Below, piece after piece: positions 44,167 to 53,455 of a stretch of DNA of 64,000 bases; the stretch's first letter is position 1, and each line of letters opens with the position of its first letter. The notes beneath the pieces were generated by a model. It had not been told where the DNA came from. It saw nothing but the letters and a program-made list of their open reading frames with translations, and searched no databases. The translations under genes were made by a program, and so were the position numbers. This DNA is from Flavobacterium crocinum (GTDB taxonomy: Bacteria > Bacteroidota > Bacteroidia > Flavobacteriales > Flavobacteriaceae), in assembly GCF_003122385.1 (NCBI RefSeq), contig NZ_CP029255.1, positions 1,674,001 through 1,738,000 of the forward strand, written 5' to 3'.

Positions 44167-46542
44167 TTGAAAAATAAACTAAAAGCGTTTCTTCAGCGCA
44201 TTATAAACTGGATAAAAAGAAACAAAATAAAATCAGCAATTGTATTTGTGCTCTTGCTGATTTACTATTTTTCTATACCTCGAACATTGTTTAAAGAACC
44301 TTACTCCACAGTTATAGAAAGCAAAGAAGGAGAATTATTAGGTGCAAAAATCGCACGTGACGGACAATGGCGTTTTCCGGCACAAGATAGTGTTCCAGAT
44401 AAATTCAAAAAATGTATTGTATATTTTGAAGACGAATATTTCTATAAACATCCAGGATTTAATCCCGGAGCGATGATTAATGCTTTTCAACAAAATAAAA
44501 AAGCAGGAAAAGTAGTCAGAGGCGGAAGTACATTAACACAACAAGTTATCAGACTTTCCCGAAAAGGAAAAAACAGAACCTATTTTGAGAAAATCATCGA
44601 AATTATTCTCGCCACCCGATTAGAATTAGGATATTCCAAAGATGAAATTCTCGAAATGTACGCTGCTCATGCACCATTTGGAGGAAATGTTGTTGGGTTG
44701 GAAATGGCCTCGTGGCGTTATTTTGGCGTTCAGTCCAATCAATTATCTTGGGCTGAGAATGCAGTTTTGGCCGTTCTGCCAAATGCACCAAGTTTAATTT
44801 ATCCAGGAAAAAATCAGATAAAATTACTTAATAAACGCAACCGACTTTTACTGAAACTTCACCAAGAGGGAATAATTGACAAGCAAACGTATGAACTTTC
44901 AATAGAAGAACCTCTGCCTCAAAAACCGTATGATTTGCCTCAAATTGCACCACATTTACTGCAAAGAGTAGCTAAAAATGAAGAAGGAACGCGAGTAAAA
45001 ACAACGATAGATTATGCGCTTCAAAATCGTGTAAATCAGATTGCGAGATATTATTACAATCAGTACAAGCAAAATGAGGTTCATAATCTGGCTATTTTGG
45101 TAATTGATGTTCAAAATAGAAATGTAATGAGTTATGTTGGAAATTCTCCAGCAGATTTAGATCATCAGAAAGATGTAGATATTATTGATGCACCAAGAAG
45201 TACTGGAAGTATTTTAAAACCACTTTTATACGGCGCAATGTTAGACGACGGAGAATTACTGCCTAATACTTTAGTGGCCGATGTTCCAACACAGATTTCG
45301 GGATATACACCGCAGAATTTCAATTTAACGTTTGACGGAGCTGTTCCGGCACATCGTGCATTATCACGATCTTTAAATATTCCAGCAGTTTTAATGCTTC
45401 AGGAATTTACGGTCAATAAATTTTATGAGGAATTGCAAAAGTTCAAATTGAAAAATATAAATAAAACTCCAGATCATTACGGTTTGTCACTTATTTTGGG
45501 TGGTGCCGAAAGCAATTTATGGGATTTATGCAGAACGTATGCAAATCTGTCTTCAACGCTGAATTATTTTACTAAACATCAGGCAAAATACAGAACAAAT
45601 GAGTTTACAGAACTAAATTATAAAAACGATTTTAAGTCTGATTTTGGTTCAGAAACAAATCAGAAAAATATTCTGGGTGCAGGGTCAATTTGGTTAACGT
45701 ATAATGCAATGGAAGAGGTTAACAGGCCAGAAGCAGATGAAGCTTGGAAGTTTTATGATAGTTCTTTGAAAATTGCATGGAAAACCGGAACAAGTTTCGG
45801 AAATCGAGATGCTTGGGCCATCGGAACCAATTCCAGATATGTGGTCGGCGTTTGGGTTGGAAATGCAACCGGAGAGGGAAGGCCAACTCTAACTGGAGTT
45901 ACCAGTGCAGCACCTATTTTATTCGACGTTTTTAACGTACTGCCAAGGCAAAGATGGTTTGATACGCCTTACAAAGATTTGGCTGAAGTTGAGGTTTGTC
46001 GTTTAAGTGGTTATTTAGCTAAAGACAACTGTCCGAAAATCAAGCAATGGGTTACTAAAAAGGGGAAATCAACCAAAGTTTGTCCTTATCATAAAACAAT
46101 TCATTTAGATAAAACGGAACAATTTCAGGTAAACAGCAGCTGTGAAAATATTGAAAATATTGTGACTAAAAACTGGTTTGTACTGCCTCCCGTTATGGCA
46201 TGGTATTACAAAAGCCAGCATATTGAATATCTGCCTCTTCCGCCTTTTAAAGAAGGATGTGAAGGAACACAAACCACCACAATGGATTTTATTTATCCGA
46301 AAGCTAACAGTAAAATTTATTTGACTAAGGATTTTAATAGTAATGTTCAGCCAGTAATTTTAAAAGTAGCTTATTCTGAAAGAGATAAAGAATTGTTTTG
46401 GTATGTTGATGATGTTTATAAAGCTACAACCAAAACCTTTCATGAACTGCCTATTACGCCAACAACAGGAACGCATTACATTACAGTTGTGGATGCTTCT
46501 GGAAATGAAATCAGACGCAGAATTGAGATTGTAAGGGAATAA
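44167..46542 (+). CDS. pbpC: Penicillin-binding protein 1C
   Basis: This 791-residue bifunctional peptidoglycan synthase has an N-terminal membrane anchor (about residues 20-38). The glycosyltransferase GT51 domain shows EDEYFYKHPG and GGSTLTQQV. The transpeptidase domain has the active serine in SILK (near residue 352), SLN, and KTGTS near 539. The C-terminal BiPBP_C domain is typical of PBP1C. The start is TTG, 21 bases after the last palindrome. It is normally paired with an alpha-2-macroglobulin lipoprotein, which here lies just upstream beyond the RAYT gene. Confidence 0.93.
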   Translation: MKNKLKAFLQRIINWIKRNKIKSAIVFVLLLIYYFSIPRTLFKEPYSTVIESKEGELLGAKIARDGQWRFPAQDSVPDKFKKCIVYFEDEYFYKHPGFNPGAMINAFQQNKKAGKVVRGGSTLTQQVIRLSRKGKNRTYFEKIIEIILATRLELGYSKDEILEMYAAHAPFGGNVVGLEMASWRYFGVQSNQLSWAENAVLAVLPNAPSLIYPGKNQIKLLNKRNRLLLKLHQEGIIDKQTYELSIEEPLPQKPYDLPQIAPHLLQRVAKNEEGTRVKTTIDYALQNRVNQIARYYYNQYKQNEVHNLAILVIDVQNRNVMSYVGNSPADLDHQKDVDIIDAPRSTGSILKPLLYGAMLDDGELLPNTLVADVPTQISGYTPQNFNLTFDGAVPAHRALSRSLNIPAVLMLQEFTVNKFYEELQKFKLKNINKTPDHYGLSLILGGAESNLWDLCRTYANLSSTLNYFTKHQAKYRTNEFTELNYKNDFKSDFGSETNQKNILGAGSIWLTYNAMEEVNRPEADEAWKFYDSSLKIAWKTGTSFGNRDAWAIGTNSRYVVGVWVGNATGEGRPTLTGVTSAAPILFDVFNVLPRQRWFDTPYKDLAEVEVCRLSGYLAKDNCPKIKQWVTKKGKSTKVCPYHKTIHLDKTEQFQVNSSCENIENIVTKNWFVLPPVMAWYYKSQHIEYLPLPPFKEGCEGTQTTTMDFIYPKANSKIYLTKDFNSNVQPVILKVAYSERDKELFWYVDDVYKATTKTFHELPITPTTGTHYITVVDASGNEIRRRIEIVRE

Positions 46543-46544
46543 GT

Positions 46545-47288
46545 TTATTGTATGATATTAAGTTTGGTATACACATCTTTATTTTTTGTAATTCGGAATG
46601 TGAGTGAAGTTGTGAACCCCTGATAAGCGGGGATTTTTTCTTTATTATATGGAAATGAATAACCAAAACCTAAATCCATCCTGTTAAATAAAGTAAAACC
46701 ACCCATTGCATAAGCATTTTTCGAAGAACTGCCTGCTTTTAAAAACAAAAGATATTCTGTATTGTATGATAGATGCACATCAGGAAGACCGTAATATTTT
46801 CTATTGTAGCTATTGGTAATTCCGTATCCAGCACCTAAAAAAAGTTTATTTTTATCTTTACAATTCAAACAAAATTCAAGACCACCTGTTAGAAGACTTT
46901 TGTTGACTATTGAATAATTTAAATTAAATATCAAGAAGTCGGATACGATATCTTGTTTTGTACGGAAGTAATCTAATTTTGTAATAGTTTCATTTTCATC
47001 ATACCATCTTGCATTTCCAGTTAGATGTTTTCCATTTTCATCTGTCGCATAACCTTCAAAATAAGGTTTGTTGCTTTTCACATAGTAATAGTTTATAGCT
47101 TGCAGTAATTTCTTATTAGATTCAAAAGAGGAATGTTCTGCAATATTGTTTTTCTCTTTAATTCTATAATAAACAGCAAATTCTCTAGTAGTATTCTTCA
47201 AATTGCTGTCAACAAAAATAGTGTCGTTTTGAGCTGTTATTTCAGCTGAAAAAAGTAATGTGATAATTATAAAGATGTATGTTTTCAT
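46545..47288 (-). CDS. Hypothetical envelope protein, paralogue A
   Basis: This 247-residue protein has a signal peptide (IITLLFSAEITAQ) and an N-terminal region of about 100 residues beginning NDTIFVDSNLK, with a short WYDENETI stretch. The C-terminal half has features of beta strands (KLFLGAGYGITNSYNRKYYG, MDLGFGYSFPYNKEK). I do not know the family. It is about half identical by eye to the next gene upstream and meets pbpC tail to tail with two bases between stops. Confidence 0.65.
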   Translation of the reverse strand: MKTYIFIIITLLFSAEITAQNDTIFVDSNLKNTTREFAVYYRIKEKNNIAEHSSFESNKKLLQAINYYYVKSNKPYFEGYATDENGKHLTGNARWYDENETITKLDYFRTKQDIVSDFLIFNLNYSIVNKSLLTGGLEFCLNCKDKNKLFLGAGYGITNSYNRKYYGLPDVHLSYNTEYLLFLKAGSSSKNAYAMGGFTLFNRMDLGFGYSFPYNKEKIPAYQGFTTSLTFRITKNKDVYTKLNIIQ

Positions 47289-47305
47289 TTATAGGATCAG
47301 ATTAT

Positions 47306-48124
47306 TTAATATCCAATGAATTGACTATAAGCTTTTTTGTTTCTCGTAAACCTTAAATTAAGGCTCATTGTAAATCCTTCAAATGCAGGAGCTTTATTTT
47401 TGTCATAAGATAATGAATATCCAAATCCTAAATCTATGAAATTCATTAGGGTTAATCCTCCCAATAGATAACTATTTTTATGGGTTGTTCCAATTTTTGC
47501 AAATAAAATAGAAACATTGTAGGATAGATGAAGATCGGGCAGACCATAATATTGTCTATTATAACTATTGGTAACACCGTAGCCAAGACCTAAAAATAGT
47601 TTTTTAGGAGTTTGACAGTCCAAACAAAATTCATAGCCTGCAGTTAAAAGGCTTTTATCAGCAATGCTATAATTTATGTAAGTGATTGGCGAACTAGGAA
47701 TTCTAAATGTACCTGGAGCTGGTTTGTTGAAATCTCTTGAGTACATAACGGTTCCGTCTTCTTTGTACCATTTGGCTTTTCCAACATTATTGTTTCCTTC
47801 TGCATCTTTTGTATAGCCTTCGAATTGTCGTATATTATTTTTCACATAGTAATCTTTAATAATATACAGTGAGTCTATGTCTGGTATTTTTCGCCCAATA
47901 GCTTTTTTAGTTTTTATTTTGACAGGTTTTATTCTATAATAAACAGCGGAATCTTTTGTGATAATTTTCCAATTTGAATTAAAGAAGATCGTATCATTTT
48001 GAGCGGATAATTTTGGTGTAAACAAAAAAAGAACAGCAATTAGAGAATATATATTCTGTGTTTTAAATAACGAAAAAAGACATGTAATTACGGTCATGTA
48101 AATCAATTGAAATTTGGCAAACAT
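47306..48124 (-). CDS. Hypothetical envelope protein, paralogue B
   Basis: This 272-residue paralogue of the previous gene shares QNDTIFFNSNWK, a YYVKNNIRQFEGY segment with WYKEDGTV, and the same C-terminal strand pattern ending FTMSLNLRFTRNK. The N-terminus may start later than 48124 (a second ATG lies at about 48097), since the signal segment SLIAVLFLFTPKLSAQ comes only near residue 27. Function unknown. Confidence 0.62.
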   Translation of the reverse strand: MFAKFQLIYMTVITCLFSLFKTQNIYSLIAVLFLFTPKLSAQNDTIFFNSNWKIITKDSAVYYRIKPVKIKTKKAIGRKIPDIDSLYIIKDYYVKNNIRQFEGYTKDAEGNNNVGKAKWYKEDGTVMYSRDFNKPAPGTFRIPSSPITYINYSIADKSLLTAGYEFCLDCQTPKKLFLGLGYGVTNSYNRQYYGLPDLHLSYNVSILFAKIGTTHKNSYLLGGLTLMNFIDLGFGYSLSYDKNKAPAFEGFTMSLNLRFTRNKKAYSQFIGY

Positions 48125-48206
48125 ACTATTCAGTAAATATTTTAATAGCTGTTAGAAGTCTTTTTTGTGCCATTATCAGACATAAAAATATTTTACAAAA
48201 AGACAC

Positions 48207-48240
48207 AAAAAAACCGCCAATCTCACGAAAGGCGGTTTTG
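48207..48240 (-). terminator. Terminator of the RNase G gene
   Basis: AAAACCGCC and GGCGGTTTT form a hairpin with TTTCGTGAGATT between them, followed by a T run on the minus strand. Confidence 0.85.
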
Positions 48241-48243
48241 TTT

Positions 48244-49788
48244 TTATTCTGAAATAACATTTCCTTTTTTATCGTAGAAATGGTATTCTAAGTACGTGTA
48301 AGCGTCACGAGGTATGATTTTCACCCACTTTTTATGTTCAAAAAACCATTTTGAACGTAATGATGGAAAACCTTTACTGAGGTATGCAGCCACAAACGGA
48401 TGTGTGTTTAGTACAACTTTATTGTGGGTTTTTAAAAGTCTTTCTAAATCAGAGGTGATCTTGTCAATTATTAATATTGGCGCTTCAATTTCGCCATTGA
48501 CTTTATTTGGATCTTCTTCTCTGGTTTTAATATTAACTTCTGGTCTTACGCGCTGTCTTGTAATCTGAACAAGTCCAAATTTACTTGGCGGTAATATTTT
48601 ATGCTTTGCTTTATCGTCGCTCATTTCTTCTCGCAAGAAGTCGAACAAAACTTTCCTGTTTTCAGGATTAGACATATCGATAAAATCAACAACTATAATT
48701 CCGCCCATATCTCGCAGACGTAATTGTCTGGCGATTTCTGCTGCAGCAATCATATTCACTTCCATGGCTGTGTCTTCCTGGTTGGTCGCCTTGTTGGAAC
48801 GGTTCCCGCTGTTTACGTCAATAACGTGCAGCGCTTCAGTGTGTTCTATGATTAGGTAAGCACCTTTGCTCATGGAAACAGTTCGGCCAAATGAAGTTTT
48901 GATTTGTCTCTCTATATTGTATTTCTCAAAAATCGGAGTGTCATTTGATTGATAAAACTTGACAATTGATTGTTTGGAAGGTGCAATTTCTTGCAAATAC
49001 TCCTTCGTTTGATGGTACAACTCTTCATCATCTATTTGAATACCGCTGAAGGTATCGTTGAATACATCTCTTAATATTGAAGAAGCTCTGTTAAGCTCTC
49101 CTAATACTTTTGATGGATGATGAGCAGTTGGTAATTTTTTACACATTGCAGACCATCTGCCAAGCAGGTTCTGCAAATCTTTTTCTAATTCGGCTACGTT
49201 TTTGCCTTCGGCTACTGTACGAACAATAACACCAAATCCTTTAGGTTTGATCGATAGAACAAGTTTTTTTAGACGATCCTTTTCTTTTTTGTCTTCTATT
49301 TTTTGAGAAATAGAAACACGATCAGAAAAAGGAACCAGAACGATAAATCTTCCGGCAAGAGAAAGCTCAGCACTTATTCTTGGGCCCTTGGTTGATATAG
49401 GTTCTTTAACTACTTGAACTAAGACAGATTGATTGGCACTTAAAATATCAGTAATGATGCCATCTTTGTCAATCTCTTTTTCAAACTGAAAGGTTTTTAG
49501 GGAGAAATCTTTTAATTTACCTGCGCTTACAAGTTTTATGAATTTCAGCTGAGAAGCTAGATTTGGACCCAAATCGTGATAATGTAAAAAGGCATCTTTT
49601 TCAAAGCCTACATTCACAAAAGCAGCATTAAGTCCTGCAACTGGTTTTCTGATTTTGGCAATAAAAATATCACCAACCTGAAAGTTGCTTTTTTCTTCTT
49701 CTTTGTGTAATTCAATTAGTTTTCCATCTTTTAATAAGGCAAAATCTACTGCTTCAGAACTAGATCTAATGATTAATTCTTTATTCAC
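48244..49788 (-). CDS. rng: Ribonuclease G/E family endoribonuclease
   Basis: This 514-residue RNase has an N-terminal S1-like RNA-binding domain (about residues 35-120: VGDIFIAKIRKPVAGLNAAFVNVG). An RNase H-like catalytic part holds the metal aspartates in VIDVNSG and VVDFIDM. It processes rRNA and turns over mRNA. After FGLVQITRQR the zinc-link motif CPxCxGxG found in E. coli RNase E/G is absent; REEDPNKVNGEIEAP stands there instead. A long heptad array lies upstream of its start. Confidence 0.92.
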   Translation of the reverse strand: MNKELIIRSSSEAVDFALLKDGKLIELHKEEEKSNFQVGDIFIAKIRKPVAGLNAAFVNVGFEKDAFLHYHDLGPNLASQLKFIKLVSAGKLKDFSLKTFQFEKEIDKDGIITDILSANQSVLVQVVKEPISTKGPRISAELSLAGRFIVLVPFSDRVSISQKIEDKKEKDRLKKLVLSIKPKGFGVIVRTVAEGKNVAELEKDLQNLLGRWSAMCKKLPTAHHPSKVLGELNRASSILRDVFNDTFSGIQIDDEELYHQTKEYLQEIAPSKQSIVKFYQSNDTPIFEKYNIERQIKTSFGRTVSMSKGAYLIIEHTEALHVIDVNSGNRSNKATNQEDTAMEVNMIAAAEIARQLRLRDMGGIIVVDFIDMSNPENRKVLFDFLREEMSDDKAKHKILPPSKFGLVQITRQRVRPEVNIKTREEDPNKVNGEIEAPILIIDKITSDLERLLKTHNKVVLNTHPFVAAYLSKGFPSLRSKWFFEHKKWVKIIPRDAYTYLEYHFYDKKGNVISE

Positions 49789-49814
49789 ACTGTAAATTTT
49801 TATCCAGACTTTTA

Positions 49815-49884
49815 GTTTCAGGTTTCAGGTTTCAAGTTTCAAGTTTTGCAACTCAATAACTCATGACTCATAACTCATAACTGA
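49815..49884 (-). repeat. Ten in-phase heptads upstream of rng
   Basis: On the plus strand: GTTTCAG, GTTTCAG, GTTTCAA, GTTTCAA, GTTTTGC, AACTCAA, TAACTCA, TGACTCA, TAACTCA, TAACTGA. The motif changes halfway but the phase does not. The array ends 27 bases before the rng start. Confidence 0.75.
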
Positions 49885-49944
49885 ATTGTAAGGATGGATT
49901 AAACAATATTTTTAACAGGTATTAACCCGGAGAAAACTAGCTGG

Positions 49945-50014
49945 CAGTTTGCAGTTTTAAGTAATCAGTGGACTGAACGCTAAAAACTGATGACTGAATA
50001 CTAATTTTCAATTT
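49945..50014 (-). repeat. Second heptad array, after the small basic gene
   Basis: On the plus strand: CAGTTTG, CAGTTTT, AAGTAAT, CAGTGGA, CTGAACG, CTAAAAA, CTGATGA, CTGAATA, CTAATTT, TCAATTT, ten in phase. Confidence 0.65.
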
Positions 50015-50029
50015 CAATGAACGTTTAAA

Positions 50030-50059
50030 AAGAAAAAAGTAGTTTAAAACTACTTTTTC
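50030..50059 (-). terminator. Terminator overlapping the small basic gene stop
   Basis: AAAAAGTAGTTT pairs with AAACTACTTTTT and a T-rich stretch follows on the minus strand. Confidence 0.7.
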
Positions 50060-50142
50060 TTTTTGTGGCGGTTAGCTCTCGCTCTTTTCTTACGTTTGTG
50101 AGTAGCTACCTTATGTCTCTTTCTTTTTTTACCACTTGGCAT
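50050..50142 (-). CDS. 30-residue highly basic protein, probable ribosome-associated protein
   Basis: The frame runs ATG-CCA-AGT-GGT and encodes MPSGKKRKRH then mostly Lys, Arg and His, ending in KKKK. About 60 percent of its residues are basic. It begins 27 bases after the HU gene stop on the same strand and ends at a terminator. Such tiny basic proteins are conserved in Bacteroidetes and resemble small ribosomal proteins such as the THX type. I recognise the pattern but cannot confirm the exact family. Confidence 0.75.
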   Translation of the reverse strand: MPSGKKRKRHKVATHKRKKRARANRHKKKK

Positions 50143-50169
50143 ATCGTGTCTGATTTATGTTAATTAATA

Positions 50170-50460
50170 TTATTTTGCTTCGTTGTTTGTTTTAACTCCT
50201 TCTACAAAAACTTTTGCAGGTTTAAACGCAGGAATGTTGTGTGCTGGAATCTTAATTGTAGTGTTTTTAGAAATGTTTCTTCCAGTTTTTTCAGCTCTAG
50301 TTTTAACGATAAAACTACCAAAACCTCTTAGGTAAACATTGTCTCCAGTTTCTAAAGAAGTCTTAACTTCTTCCATAAAAGTTTCTACTGTTGCTTGAAC
50401 GTCTCCTTTTTCAAGACCTAGTTTCTCTGAAATCTTCGCTACGATATCTGCTTTCGTCAT
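50170..50460 (-). CDS. hup: HU family DNA-binding protein
   Basis: This 96-residue histone-like protein shows the HU/IHF pattern: MTKADIVAKISEKLGLEKGDV, VYLRGFGSFIVKTRAEKTGRN and the DNA-binding arm IPAHNIPAFKPAKVF. It bends and compacts DNA as a dimer. A good promoter lies upstream and the small basic gene follows on the same transcript. Confidence 0.93.
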   Translation of the reverse strand: MTKADIVAKISEKLGLEKGDVQATVETFMEEVKTSLETGDNVYLRGFGSFIVKTRAEKTGRNISKNTTIKIPAHNIPAFKPAKVFVEGVKTNNEAK

Positions 50461-50509
50461 TTTCTTTCCTATTTTATTTTATAAATGGTGTACTATTTTT
50501 TTGAGTTTG

Positions 50510-50541
50510 CAAATATAGGAATTAAAAAAATAATTAATCAA
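50510..50541 (-). promoter_or_regulatory. Promoter of the HU gene
   Basis: On the minus strand TTG (50541-50539), a 21-base spacer, and TATATTTG (50517-50510) match the consensus. Confidence 0.7.
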
Positions 50542-50600
50542 GCTAATTCGTTAAATTTTAATTACATAAACATTTACTTTTGTATTCTAAGTATTTTCGA

Positions 50601-51647
50601 ATGGATTTTTCTAACATATTGATAAAATGGTATTTACAAAACAAGCGTGATTTACCATGGCGAAAAACGGTCGATCCGTACCAAATTTGGCTCTCAGAAA
50701 TTATGCTTCAGCAGACAAGAGTTGCGCAGGGAATGCCATATTTTTTTGCATTTACCAAGGAATTTCCTACCGTGAAAGATTTGGCTGATGCACCAGAAGA
50801 AAAAGTTTTGAAACTTTGGCAGGGTTTAGGGTACTATTCAAGGGCTCGAAATCTTCATAAAACAGCTCAATATATTGCCTATGACCTAAAGGGAGTTTTT
50901 CCGGATTCTTATAAAGAACTTTTAAAACTTAAAGGTGTCGGAGAATATACCGCTGCAGCAATTGCTTCTTTTTCTTATAATGAATCGGTTCCTGTGGTTG
51001 ACGGAAATGTTTTTCGCGTATTGTCGCGATACTTTGATGTAGAAACTGATATCGCTCTTCCGTCTGCTAAAAAAGAGTTTACTGCTTTGGCAAATGAAAT
51101 TATGCCTAAAGATAATCCGGCAGTATTTAATCAGGCCATAATGGAGTTTGGTGCTTTGCAATGTGTACCGAAAAGTCCGGATTGTACAAATTGTAATTTT
51201 AACGAAAGTTGTGCGGCTTTGCAAAAAGGAAAGGTGAGTCAGCTTCCTGTAAAATCTAAAAAAGTAAAAGTTACTAATCGTTATTTTAATTATCTGATTT
51301 TAGAAGATGTTTTAGGAAATACTTTAATTCAAAAAAGAACAGAAAAAGGAATCTGGCATAATTTATATGAATTTCCACTTTTGGAAACACAATCTGTTGT
51401 TGGTTTTGATGTGGTTTCAAAAAGAGGGAGGGAAGAATTATTTCCATTATATACTATTATAGGTATAGAAGAATGCAGTGAAGCTACGGTTGTGCATAAA
51501 CTTTCGCACCAACATCTGCATATACAATTTTGGAAAGTTAAAGTGAAAGAGAAAATTGAAAATGGAATCAATGCTGAAAAATTAAAAACATTTCCTTTTC
51601 CTATTGTGATTTATAATTTTATAGAAAAGCAGGAAATAAATTGCTAA
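50601..51647 (+). CDS. mutY: A/G-specific adenine glycosylase
   Basis: This 348-residue DNA repair enzyme removes A mispaired with 8-oxoG. The catalytic Glu is in LSEIMLQQTR (E33). The helix-hairpin-helix is LKLKGVGEYTAAAIASF, with the Asp in VVDGNVFRV. The 4Fe-4S cysteines are CVPKSPDCTNCNFNESC, spaced 6-2-5. A C-terminal NUDIX-like domain ends the protein. The frame extends to a TTG at 50580, but the ATG at 50601 gives the usual N-terminus. TACTTTTG (50575-50582) may be its -7 box. Confidence 0.93.
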   Translation: MDFSNILIKWYLQNKRDLPWRKTVDPYQIWLSEIMLQQTRVAQGMPYFFAFTKEFPTVKDLADAPEEKVLKLWQGLGYYSRARNLHKTAQYIAYDLKGVFPDSYKELLKLKGVGEYTAAAIASFSYNESVPVVDGNVFRVLSRYFDVETDIALPSAKKEFTALANEIMPKDNPAVFNQAIMEFGALQCVPKSPDCTNCNFNESCAALQKGKVSQLPVKSKKVKVTNRYFNYLILEDVLGNTLIQKRTEKGIWHNLYEFPLLETQSVVGFDVVSKRGREELFPLYTIIGIEECSEATVVHKLSHQHLHIQFWKVKVKEKIENGINAEKLKTFPFPIVIYNFIEKQEINC

Positions 51648-51683
51648 AAAAATGTATCTTTGGTAGAAATACCACCAAAAACT

Positions 51684-52124
51684 ATGAACGGAACATTAAA
51701 TAAAGTGATGCTTATTGGCCATTTAGGCGATGATGTGAAGATGCATTATTTTGATGGAGGAAACTGCATCGGACGTTTTCAGCTGGCTACCAATGAGGTA
51801 TATATCAACAAAACGACCAATGAAAAAATAACTTCCACAGAATGGCATAATTTGGTTGTTAGAAACAAAGCAGCGGAAATCTGCGAAAAATATCTTTCTA
51901 AAGGAGATAAAATATATGTAGAAGGCAGGATTAAATCTCGTCAATGGCAGGCAGAAGACGGAACTACTAAGTACACAACAGAAATTCAGGTGACAGAGTT
52001 TACTTTTTTGACTACCAAAAAAGAAACTGCTCATACCAGACAAAATCAGGAGGCAGAATCAACAAAAAATACTAACTTTGATGCTGCTAGCGAAGGGCTT
52101 CCAATTAATGATTTGCCTTTCTAA
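51684..52124 (+). CDS. ssb: Single-stranded DNA-binding protein
   Basis: This 146-residue SSB has an OB fold (residues 1-105: MNGTLNKVMLIGHLG, WHNLVVRNKAAEICEKYLSKG, YVEGRIKSRQWQ) and the acidic tip NDLPF that recruits partner proteins. The ATG at 51684 is preferred over an upstream TTG at 51660, because SSB proteins begin at this point. It lies between mutY and gldE, the same order as in Flavobacterium johnsoniae as I recall it. Confidence 0.93.
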   Translation: MNGTLNKVMLIGHLGDDVKMHYFDGGNCIGRFQLATNEVYINKTTNEKITSTEWHNLVVRNKAAEICEKYLSKGDKIYVEGRIKSRQWQAEDGTTKYTTEIQVTEFTFLTTKKETAHTRQNQEAESTKNTNFDAASEGLPINDLPF

Positions 52125-52150
52125 GCGATGTTTAACTAATTTCATACAAT

Positions 52151-53455
52151 TTGGACCCGGAGCCCAGTTTACTTTTTTCTACAAATCTAGACACTAATTT
52201 AATTATTGGTTTTGTCGGCATATTTATATTGTTATTTCTTTCAGCTATAGTTTCAGGTGCTGAAGTCGCTCTCTTCTCTTTGTCACAACAGGATATCGAT
52301 GATACTCTAAATGATCATCAGGCAAAAGGGAAAATTATTTCCAGTTTATTAGATAAACCTAAAAAACTATTGGCAACACTGCTTGTCGCAAATAACTTTT
52401 TCAACATAGGTGTTGTAATTCTGTTTGCTTACATAGGACAGAATATTTTTGAAGACATAAATTCGGCGGTGCTTAAATTTACTTTGGAAGTTATTTTAGT
52501 TACTTTCCTTATTTTGTTATTTGGCGAGGTTTTGCCGAAAGTGTATGCCAGCAGAAATAGTAAAAGTTTCGCAAAAAGAGTCGCTTATCCTTTAGCGTTT
52601 TTAGATAAAGTGCTTTCGCCAATAAGTTTGCCAATGCGTGCTGTAACGATCTATTTTCAAAATAAATTAGGAAAGCAAAAAAGTAACTTTTCTGTTAATC
52701 AACTTTCTCAGGCTTTGGAGCTTACCGATTCTGAAGGAACTTCAACAGAAGAACAAAAGATACTTGAAGGAATCGTTTCTTTTGGAAATACCGATACAAA
52801 GCAGGTAATGAGTCCAAGAATTGATATTTTTGCATTGGAAATATCAGAAACATTTGCTGAAATTTACCCTAAAATAATAGAAACAGGATTCTCTAGAATT
52901 CCAGTTTACAGAGATAATATTGACCAGATTGAGGGTGTCCTTTTCGTAAAAGATTTATTGCCTCATATTGATAAAGAAGAGTTTGACTGGACTTCTTTAA
53001 TTAGAGAAGCTTTTTTTGTTCCTGAGAATAAAAAACTCGATAATTTATTGAAAGATTTTCAGAGCTTAAAAAGTCATTTGGCGATTGTGGTTGATGAATA
53101 CGGAGGAACATCAGGATTGGTTTCTTTGGAAGATGTAATCGAAGAAATCGTTGGTGATATTAGTGATGAGTTTGATGATGAAAATCTGAACTTCTCACAA
53201 ATAGATGAAAATAATTTTCTTTTTGAAGGGAAAATAAACCTGAAAGATTTCTACAGAATTGTGGATGTTGACGAAGATGTTTTTGAATCTCATAAAGGAG
53301 AAGCCGAAACACTGGCAGGATTTATTCTGGAAATTTTAGGTAATTTTCCAAAAAAAGATCAAAAAGTGCCTTTTGAAAACTGTGTCTTTACAGTAGAAAC
53401 AGTAGACAAAAAGCGCGTAAAACAAATAAAGGTAACGATAAATAAAAATGTTTAA
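52151..53455 (+). CDS. gldE: Gliding motility-associated protein GldE (CNNM/CBS family)
   Basis: This 434-residue membrane protein starts with a DUF21/CNNM transmembrane domain (about residues 15-190, with SAIVSGAEVALFSLS and LLFGEVLPKVYA). Two CBS domains (near 210-330, with SRIPVYRD and DEYGGTSGLVSLEDVIEEIVGDI) and a CorC/HlyC C-terminal domain follow. Overlap with gldD by eight bases identifies it as GldE, which supports GldD in gliding. The start is TTG; no better ATG is in frame. Confidence 0.88.
   Translation: MDPEPSLLFSTNLDTNLIIGFVGIFILLFLSAIVSGAEVALFSLSQQDIDDTLNDHQAKGKIISSLLDKPKKLLATLLVANNFFNIGVVILFAYIGQNIFEDINSAVLKFTLEVILVTFLILLFGEVLPKVYASRNSKSFAKRVAYPLAFLDKVLSPISLPMRAVTIYFQNKLGKQKSNFSVNQLSQALELTDSEGTSTEEQKILEGIVSFGNTDTKQVMSPRIDIFALEISETFAEIYPKIIETGFSRIPVYRDNIDQIEGVLFVKDLLPHIDKEEFDWTSLIREAFFVPENKKLDNLLKDFQSLKSHLAIVVDEYGGTSGLVSLEDVIEEIVGDISDEFDDENLNFSQIDENNFLFEGKINLKDFYRIVDVDEDVFESHKGEAETLAGFILEILGNFPKKDQKVPFENCVFTVETVDKKRVKQIKVTINKNV

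Noticed and set aside
49789..50040. Possible tRNA or small RNA between rng and the basic gene
   Set aside because: The stretch is explained by two heptad arrays; no cloverleaf elements were found.
50580..50600. TTG start extending MutY by seven residues
   Set aside because: The ATG at 50601 matches the family start; the extension overlaps the likely promoter box.
51660..51683. TTG start extending SSB by eight residues
   Set aside because: SSB proteins begin at the MNGTLNK position; the upstream codons are leader sequence.
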